A stretch of DNA of 64,000 bases, taken from NCBI GenBank assembly GCA_017415165.1, contig JAFQIY010000072.1:42282-106281 (forward strand), given 5' to 3'. This DNA comes from Oscillospiraceae bacterium (lineage in GTDB: Bacteria > Bacillota > Clostridia > Oscillospirales > Ruminococcaceae). The notes under the pieces were generated by a model. That model saw only the letters and a list, made by a program, of their open reading frames with translations, searched no databases and was not told the origin of the DNA. Shown one piece after another: positions 59,059 to 64,000 of the stretch (positions within the stretch are counted from its first letter, which is position 1; the number at the start of each line of letters is the position of its first letter). The position numbers were made by a program, and so were the translations under genes.

Positions 59059-59087
59059 ATTATATCACGTCGAATTATGTTTGTCAA
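59059..59087 (-). promoter_or_regulatory. sigma-A promoter of tRNA-Leu
   Basis: Minus strand TTGACA (complement of 59082-59087), 17 nt, TATAAT (complement of 59059-59064). Confidence 0.9.
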
Positions 59088-59172
59088 GCTTTTTTTGAAA
59101 TTTTTTATAAAAATCTCAGATGTATTATCACATCCTGCCTTGCATACACTTCTATAAAAGGAGTTGTGGTGT

Positions 59173-60900
59173 ATGGGATTGAAAATTCAGCTTAAAACAA
59201 TCAGTTTTCTTTACGGGCTTTTCAAGGGTGATACAAAATATTGCCGTTCTCAATCGGAAAAACCGCTGTTTGCTCCTGCTGATATCTCCGGTGTTTTTCA
59301 GGAGGCTCTGCCAGAGCAGGAGGGGGTACAGTCGGAGGGACTGCTGAAAATGTTTGAGGAGATATCCGATGACAGACGGATAAATCCCCATTCGGCATTG
59401 ATTATTCGTCACGGAAAGCTTATTTCGAAAGCTGACTGGGCGCCGTTTTCTGCTGAATATCCTCACGTTTCGCACTCACTTGCAAAAAGTGTAACCTCAA
59501 TGGCGGCAGGAATTGCCATAAAAGAAAAATATCTTGGAATTGATGAAACCCTTTCGGATATTTTCGGTCACTCAGACAAGCCTATGCGTGGAGCAACAAT
59601 CCGAAATCTGCTTACAATGTCTACAGGTGCAAAATTCAATGAGGCAGGCTCCTTTATCAGCGAAAACTGGGTTGAAAGTTTTCTTTCGTCGGAAACTCTT
59701 TTTAAGCCAGGGACGGATTTCCGCTACAACAGTATGAATACCTATATGCTTTCTGCGGCAATCTGCAAGCGCACGGGTCTGAGCCTTTCAGAGTACCTTT
59801 CAAGAAGATTATTCACGCCGATGGGCATAAATAATTTTTATTGGGAAAAATGTCCGATGGGAATTGAAAAGGGCGGCTGGGGACTTTATATGAGCATATA
59901 TGGCTATGCCGAACTCGGACAACTATGGCTTAATGGCGGCATATGGAATGGAGTGCAGCTTATTTCAAGGGATTGGATAAGTGCGGCTTCGGCAAAACAG
60001 ATTTCCCATAGGGAATTTTGCAGCGATGGCTACGGTTTTCAGGTGTGGAACGGCAGACACGGAACTATTTTCAGCGGAATGTTCGGACAGCTGGTGTATA
60101 TCGTTCCGCGGCTTGATATGGTGATTGCCCTTACGGCAGGCAGCGAAAATCTTTTTCCCTGCGGAAATGCACTCAGGTATATAGATGATTTTCTTGGTAA
60201 CAGCCACAATTTCAGCAGCAATCCGATAACACGCTTCCGTTATGCTGAAACAGCTTCACTTCGCAAAGCCATTGCTTCTGCACAATTCGGAACACCGCTT
60301 GAAACGGGGACAAGAAAAAATATTTTTGCCCGACTCAGGGCGCTTTTCAGCAGAAGCAATACTTCTCCCGAAAGCGTGCTGAACGGAGTAGGCGTTTCTT
60401 TTGGGAGTAACCGTGCAGACGTTGTCCCGCTTCTTATTCAGATTATGGACGGCTGCTTCGGGCGCGGAATTGATGGCGTAAAATTTCTTCATTCGGAAGA
60501 CAGCTTCTTTCTGAAAATAACTATGGGTGAATTGCAGACTGTTATTCCTATAAGCTTTGAGGGGACGAAAAAACTTATTCTGGGTGGTTATAATGTTGCT
60601 TCAACAGCGGCTTTTGCCTCTGATGAGGACGGCTACCCTGTGGTGAAAATTCAGTTGTGTTACCTTGAAACGTCCTGCACGAAGGTGCTTAAATTTGTTT
60701 TTACTGAAAGAGGGGTAACATTGAAAGTAAGAGAAAATCCGAAGCTTTACAGTGCATTGGATGAAATTTCTGCATTGACTGTCAATGATATAGGTGATGG
60801 TATGCGCAGAACTCTGGAAAATATTCTCGAAAGCGATGCGGCAGGCTACAGAATAAAAAGCTTTGTTGAACCTACTCTGGAAGGGAAATATGTATTGTAA
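59173..60900 (+). CDS. Serine hydrolase, beta-lactamase/class C family
   Basis: 575 residues from the ATG at 59173 (AAAGGAG upstream), no clear signal peptide. The active-site Ser lies in VSHSLAKSVTSM (S-x-x-K) near residue 108, the Tyr in DFRYNSMNTYMLS (Y-x-N), and a GMFGQLVYIVP strand stands where class C enzymes have their third motif. The last ~230 residues form a separate alpha/beta region seen in some gut Firmicutes members (memory-based). It could be an esterase or D-Ala-D-Ala-type peptidase; antibiotic hydrolysis is not implied. Confidence 0.9.
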   Translation: MGLKIQLKTISFLYGLFKGDTKYCRSQSEKPLFAPADISGVFQEALPEQEGVQSEGLLKMFEEISDDRRINPHSALIIRHGKLISKADWAPFSAEYPHVSHSLAKSVTSMAAGIAIKEKYLGIDETLSDIFGHSDKPMRGATIRNLLTMSTGAKFNEAGSFISENWVESFLSSETLFKPGTDFRYNSMNTYMLSAAICKRTGLSLSEYLSRRLFTPMGINNFYWEKCPMGIEKGGWGLYMSIYGYAELGQLWLNGGIWNGVQLISRDWISAASAKQISHREFCSDGYGFQVWNGRHGTIFSGMFGQLVYIVPRLDMVIALTAGSENLFPCGNALRYIDDFLGNSHNFSSNPITRFRYAETASLRKAIASAQFGTPLETGTRKNIFARLRALFSRSNTSPESVLNGVGVSFGSNRADVVPLLIQIMDGCFGRGIDGVKFLHSEDSFFLKITMGELQTVIPISFEGTKKLILGGYNVASTAAFASDEDGYPVVKIQLCYLETSCTKVLKFVFTERGVTLKVRENPKLYSALDEISALTVNDIGDGMRRTLENILESDAAGYRIKSFVEPTLEGKYVL

Positions 60901-60919
60901 ACCATTTTGACTTGCAAGG

Positions 60920-60948
60920 TTGACAATCTGTCTTGAAATTGATATAAT
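60920..60948 (+). promoter_or_regulatory. sigma-A promoter of bioY
   Basis: TTGACA 60920-60925, 17 nt, TATAAT 60943-60948, a consensus promoter. Confidence 0.88.
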
Positions 60949-60977
60949 TAACTGAAAACAAAATCAAGGCGGTTATT

Positions 60978-61499
60978 ATGAAAAACAAATCAATAGTCCT
61001 TTGCGGACTTTTTGCGGCGCTGATTTCGCTTTGTTCGTGGATTGCGATACCTATGGCGGTGCCGTTTACAATGCAGACCTTCGGGATATTTTCTGCACTT
61101 CTTATGCTTGGGGGAAAACGTGGGACTGTATCAATTTCCGTTTATATTCTTGTAGGTGCGGCAGGACTTCCCGTGTTTGCAGGATTTCAGGGGGGGATAG
61201 GTGTAATTCTCTCACCTCTTGGAGGTTATATCCTCGGCTTTGCGGCAATGGGACTTGTGTATCTGCTTGTTACGGAATTTTTCGGAGAAAAAACATCTGT
61301 GAAAGCTGTCGGACTGATAGCAGGTCTTGCGGTCTGCTATCTTATAGGTACATTATGGTATATGCTGTTCAGCAAAGGTACGGATTTTGGCACGGCGGTT
61401 TCAGTGTGCGTTGTACCGTTTTTAATTCCTGATGTTGTAAAGATTTTTCTTGCATTAATGATGTCAAAAAGGATTTCGGCATATGCTGCACATATATAA
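60978..61499 (+). CDS. bioY: Biotin transporter BioY (ECF S component)
   Basis: 173 residues, six helices. PMAVPFTMQTFGIFSALLML and the loop VGAAGLPVFAGFQGGIGVI followed by LSPLGGYILGF are the BioY signature. It binds biotin in the membrane and needs the shared EcfAAT module encoded elsewhere. AAGGCGG-type site upstream; monocistronic with a terminator just behind. Confidence 0.94.
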   Translation: MKNKSIVLCGLFAALISLCSWIAIPMAVPFTMQTFGIFSALLMLGGKRGTVSISVYILVGAAGLPVFAGFQGGIGVILSPLGGYILGFAAMGLVYLLVTEFFGEKTSVKAVGLIAGLAVCYLIGTLWYMLFSKGTDFGTAVSVCVVPFLIPDVVKIFLALMMSKRISAYAAHI

Positions 61500-61513
61500 T
61501 TCAAGTATGAAAA

Positions 61514-61549
61514 AAGCCTCCGCTTTGTTGAATTTAAAAGCGGAGGCTT
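61514..61549. terminator. Bidirectional terminator
   Basis: AAGCCTCCGCTTT / AAAGCGGAGGCTT hairpin between bioY and the convergent DUF4190 gene. Confidence 0.93.
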
Positions 61550-61552
61550 AAC

Positions 61553-62110
61553 TTATCTTACAAAGAATTTAACAGCTTCTGTAAACCAGTCAGGGAATTG
61601 TTCACCATACATTTCATACAGCATTTCGTAGTCCTCAGGTGAATACTGTCTGAGGAAATCCATCATTTCTTCCATACAGAAAAGCACAAGAAGAACACAG
61701 AGTACATATGTGAGTAAGGTAAGTACAATACCTACAATTGAAGTTACAATTCCTGCTGTAGAGAGACCTTTACCTACAGGCAGATGCTTGCTTTTGTGAA
61801 GTGCACCAAGTACAATTCCGATAATCGGAACAATGAACAGGACAGGGAACATTGCTGTAACAAATGCAAACACTATTGAAATAATACCAATGACAAGTGA
61901 TGCAATAGCCATTCCCTGACTTGGCTGCTGAGGGTAAGGGGTGTACTGCGGATAACCGTAGCCATATCCATCTTGCTGAGGTGGGATATAACCCTGCTGG
62001 TTTATATCCTGCTGATTGTAGTTGTAGCTTTGCTGATATGGCTGATACTGCTGATTTTGCGGCTGCTGAGGTTTTTCCTCGTTGAATGGGTCCTTGTTGA
62101 ATTCGTCCAT
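61553..62110 (-). CDS. DUF4190 membrane protein with Gln/Tyr/Pro-rich N-terminus
   Basis: 185 residues. The first ~65 are low-complexity Gln, Pro, Tyr and Asn (QPQNQQYQPYQQSYNYNQQ). Two membrane helices follow with a short loop (GMAIASLVIGIISIVFAF and GIVTSIVGIVLTLL), the DUF4190 pattern. The end is an acidic, aromatic 30-residue tail (MEEMMDFLRQYSPED). The function is not known. It lies 24 bp after the ANTAR gene and is probably cotranscribed with it. Confidence 0.88.
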   Translation of the reverse strand: MDEFNKDPFNEEKPQQPQNQQYQPYQQSYNYNQQDINQQGYIPPQQDGYGYGYPQYTPYPQQPSQGMAIASLVIGIISIVFAFVTAMFPVLFIVPIIGIVLGALHKSKHLPVGKGLSTAGIVTSIVGIVLTLLTYVLCVLLVLFCMEEMMDFLRQYSPEDYEMLYEMYGEQFPDWFTEAVKFFVR

Positions 62111-62134
62111 AATTATACTCCTTTTTAATATAGT

Positions 62135-62704
62135 TTACATTTCGTAGGTTTTAAGGATATCCTGTGCAACCTCTGCCTGAGTCAGACGCATATCCATTGC
62201 ACGCTTTTGTATCTGACGGTGTGCTTCTGCTTCCGAAATACGCAGATATTGTACAAGCACACATTTTGCACGGTCAATAAGCTTCATATCACGAAGCTTG
62301 CTTTCAAGCTTTTCCTTTTCATCTTTCAGCACGTTGCTGTTGCTTTTTGAAAGCATTACGAAACGGATTACTTGAAGCAGCGTTGCGCTGTTGAAAGGTT
62401 TTGGCAGGACGAAAATATCACGGTTTCCGATTTTGGCAGAAATGTCAGCACAGACTTTTTGCGGTGCAGCAATTATTACCCCGCATCCGTACCCATAGGC
62501 GGAAACAGCAAGTTCAAGTCCGAATTCCTTTTCAAGCGGTGCATTGACAATGACAAGCGACGGAATTTTTTTCAGAAGCTCAGCAGAATTTGCACCTTCT
62601 GAAATGCAGATACTTCCAAAGCACATTTCTTCTGCGGCAAGGCGGAGTTTGTCAGAGGTGTCATTCTGCTGCGAAAAAATAACCGCGTCATTTTCGCTGT
62701 ACAT
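62135..62704 (-). CDS. ANTAR-domain response regulator
   Basis: 189 residues from the ATG at 62704 (GGGAG eight bases upstream). Residues ~5-120 have a receiver-like fold, but the phosphoryl Asp pocket is not clearly conserved. A coiled helix (LESKLRDMKLIDRAKCVLVQ) leads into the ANTAR RNA-binding bundle (LRISEAEAHRQIQKRAMDM and LTQAEVAQDIL). ANTAR proteins bind dual hexaloop RNA hairpins to prevent termination, often for nitrogen genes in clostridia. No such hairpin pair was recognised nearby. Confidence 0.92.
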   Translation of the reverse strand: MYSENDAVIFSQQNDTSDKLRLAAEEMCFGSICISEGANSAELLKKIPSLVIVNAPLEKEFGLELAVSAYGYGCGVIIAAPQKVCADISAKIGNRDIFVLPKPFNSATLLQVIRFVMLSKSNSNVLKDEKEKLESKLRDMKLIDRAKCVLVQYLRISEAEAHRQIQKRAMDMRLTQAEVAQDILKTYEM

Positions 62705-62736
62705 CTCTGCCACTCCCTTCACGTGCACTTTTAATA

Positions 62737-62765
62737 ATTATAACACATTTTTTCTCATTAGTAAA
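62737..62765 (-). promoter_or_regulatory. Probable promoter of the ANTAR operon
   Basis: Minus strand TTTACT (complement of 62760-62765), 17 nt, TATAAT (complement of 62737-62742). Confidence 0.65.
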
Positions 62766-62799
62766 GCAGATATTTGTAATTTTATGTACATCTCCGCAG

Positions 62800-62828
62800 T
62801 TGACAAAATACGGCATAAGTGGTATATT
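62800..62828 (+). promoter_or_regulatory. sigma-A promoter of the zinc-ribbon membrane protein
   Basis: TTGACA 62800-62805, 17 nt, TATATT 62823-62828. Confidence 0.83.
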
Positions 62829-62868
62829 TATTTTATATTGTACTATATTATATGTTGGAGGGGATTTT

Positions 62869-63696
62869 ATGAAGTGTCCCGAATGCGGAGCGGAAATTGA
62901 TAACAATGAAGTATTTTGTACAGCGTGTGGTGCTGAAATAATAAATAATGTCTCTGAGGGCTCAGAAAAAAAGCCTGAAAAAACTCAGAAAAAAACAAGC
63001 TTATTCAAAAAGAAAAAAGAGAGCAGCGTAGAAACTGCTGACGATAAAAAGAAAAAGCTGAAGCTTGTAGGGATAATTACGCTTGCGGTTATAGTGATAA
63101 TTATTGCAATAATAGTTGCGGTTAATGTTGCAGCTTCTATAAAGGCAAACGAGGGCAGAAAGCTTCTGGAAAAAGTACCGCTTGGCAGAGATATTGAAAT
63201 TATTGAAGCGGATACCGAAACGGATTTTGACGATACATCTGCGTATGGTTCGGTTGAGCATATTGCGGACTTTGATTATATCTGTGAATCGAAAGACAGC
63301 ATTGCCGTCGGAGGAATAAATGTACCTGAGTGGGCAATTGTTCTGAAAAAAGCTCCGAATAACGCAATATATGAGGCTGCGCTTCTGAATTTCAATGCGA
63401 TTGAACATAACTGGATGGGCGAAAAAACAGCACTTGCAATAGACCTTGCGGTAGTTGAATTCGGCACGTCAATCAAAAAGGCTGAACGTACACTCGGACT
63501 TAAGCCATATACTATTATAAAGAAAAGCAGTGATAATACTTCCGTTTATGTCTACAGATATCACTATGTTGATGACGAAACTGAAAATACTGTTGTAAAA
63601 AATCTTTTTGTTACAGTTGATGATACAGAGGGAGAGGTCGTTGACGCAAGCGATGCAACGGTTGATTATATGAAGCTTATTCTTGGAACTGAATGA
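62869..63696 (+). CDS. Zinc-ribbon single-pass membrane protein
   Basis: 275 residues from the ATG at 62869 (TTGGAGGGG upstream). An N-terminal zinc ribbon (KCPECGAEIDNNEVFCTACG) and a Lys/Ser-rich linker precede one membrane helix (LVGIITLAVIVIIIAIIVAV, residues ~62-85). The remaining ~185 residues lie outside and have no recognised motif; TLGLKPYTIIKKSSD and DDETENTVVKNLFV suggest a beta-rich domain. Similar zinc_ribbon_2-type membrane proteins are common in Firmicutes, with unknown roles. Confidence 0.87.
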   Translation: MKCPECGAEIDNNEVFCTACGAEIINNVSEGSEKKPEKTQKKTSLFKKKKESSVETADDKKKKLKLVGIITLAVIVIIIAIIVAVNVAASIKANEGRKLLEKVPLGRDIEIIEADTETDFDDTSAYGSVEHIADFDYICESKDSIAVGGINVPEWAIVLKKAPNNAIYEAALLNFNAIEHNWMGEKTALAIDLAVVEFGTSIKKAERTLGLKPYTIIKKSSDNTSVYVYRYHYVDDETENTVVKNLFVTVDDTEGEVVDASDATVDYMKLILGTE

Positions 63697-63703
63697 TTAA
63701 ATC

Positions 63704-63738
63704 GGCAGGTTGAGTATATTCTCAGCCTGCTTTTGCAT
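63704..63738 (+). terminator. Terminator after the zinc-ribbon membrane gene
   Basis: GCAGGTTGAG / CTCAGCCTGC hairpin (one wobble pair) followed by TTTTG. Confidence 0.88.
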
Positions 63739-63826
63739 TTAATGGAAATGAAAATGTGCACTTTGTCGTAAAATGTGGAATTAAAGTGACCTTTAATAGG
63801 AACAACGCCGAAAGTCAAAAAAATGC

Positions 63827-63855
63827 TTGACAAAACGGGCAGAAAGAGGTATACT
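63827..63855 (+). promoter_or_regulatory. Strong tandem promoter P1 at the right edge
   Basis: TTGACA 63827-63832, 17 nt, TATACT 63850-63855. The ~115 nt that follow hold no coding frame. Together with P2 this is the layout of rRNA or tRNA operon leaders. Confidence 0.83.
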
Positions 63856-63972
63856 AATGAAGCTGTCTCGTGAGAGCGAGCACGAAAAACTGAAAACCGA
63901 GGCTGTGAAGCTAACACTTGGACAGTGGCAAGCAGAGCGGAAAAAGTTTTTTGAAAAAAATGAAAAAAGTGC

Positions 63973-64000
63973 TTGACAAACTCCTGAGAAAGTGATATAA
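63973..64000 (+). promoter_or_regulatory. Strong tandem promoter P2, cut by the window end
   Basis: GCTTGACAAA with TTGACA at 63973-63978, 17 nt, TATAA at 63996-64000; the last -10 base lies outside. The word GCTTGACAAA is shared with P1. Confidence 0.78.

Noticed and set aside
58763-59087. Minus-strand open frames running through tRNA-Leu
   Set aside because: They contain the tRNA gene itself; no start signal and no protein-like composition.
1-64000. CRISPR arrays, insertion sequences or complete prophage
   Set aside because: No regularly spaced repeats, transposase-like protein or phage structural genes were seen; the only mobile trace is the integrase remnant beside tRNA-Leu.

Overview
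The window reads as a chromosomal segment of an anaerobic, moderately low-G+C Firmicute of the Clostridia, most likely Oscillospiraceae near Ruminococcus or [Eubacterium] siraeum (inference from gene content, not a database match). Supporting signs are an IspH-S1 fusion, a reverse rubrerythrin with a rubredoxin, lipoprotein GH5 cellulases and a GH43 enzyme, an intact pro-sigma-K gene, a ClpC-type ATPase, strong TTGACA-N17-TATAAT promoters, GGAGG ribosome sites and Rho-independent hairpins after most transcription units.

Layout. 0-10 kb: a degenerate-GGDEF/EAL protein with a GH5 lipoprotein, a 1692-residue giant flagellin behind a textbook sigma-28 promoter, and glnA. 10-19 kb: an ABC-F ATPase, an orphan lipoprotein, sigK, a tiny Asn/Cys-rich membrane peptide, clpC, the rubrerythrin/rubredoxin pair under a palindromic operator, and an XRE repressor divergent from a small envelope operon. 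19-23 kb (minus): a 32-codon Met-rich reading frame and a terminator hairpin precede three GNATs, a nucleoside phosphorylase and metY. 23-33 kb (plus): the conserved tepA / ylzJ-like / uppP / ftsK(spoIIIE) block, four tandem paralogous membrane proteins, a YgiQ-type radical SAM protein, and a ComEC-like hydrolase with DUF3006. 33-40 kb: RpiR regulator, HI0933 flavoprotein, cmk, plsC, ispH-S1, DegV and a HAD enzyme. 40-46 kb: a DUF11-like protein, a MATE exporter, DUF1508 and an OPT transporter split by one in-frame stop. 46-52 kb: HAD, the GH43 / AraC / GH5 glycan cassette and an arsR/arsP-type operon with a palindromic operator. 52-58.5 kb: AKR-ferredoxin, DUF1893, an ECF S component, then a c-di-GMP block (PocR sensor fused to a dead histidine-kinase core, a second GGDNF/EAL protein, a PilZ protein). 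58.5-64 kb: tRNA-Leu(GAG) beside a tyrosine-integrase 3' remnant and a duplicated tRNA-end core, a serine hydrolase, bioY, an ANTAR regulator, a zinc-ribbon membrane protein, and two tandem strong promoters at the right edge that probably drive a stable-RNA operon outside the window.

How the parts may work together. Two EAL proteins with intact catalytic residues, a PilZ protein and a sigma-28-driven giant flagellin suggest c-di-GMP control of motility. The two GH5 lipoproteins would cut beta-glucans at the cell surface, and the cytosolic GH43 would finish imported oligosaccharides under the adjacent AraC regulator. The most unusual items are the giant flagellin with about eleven repeated modules, the pseudo-kinase sensor, the terminator-gated minus-strand operon at 22.7-23.0 kb, the four-paralog array behind ftsK, and the mobile-element scar at the tRNA-Leu gene.
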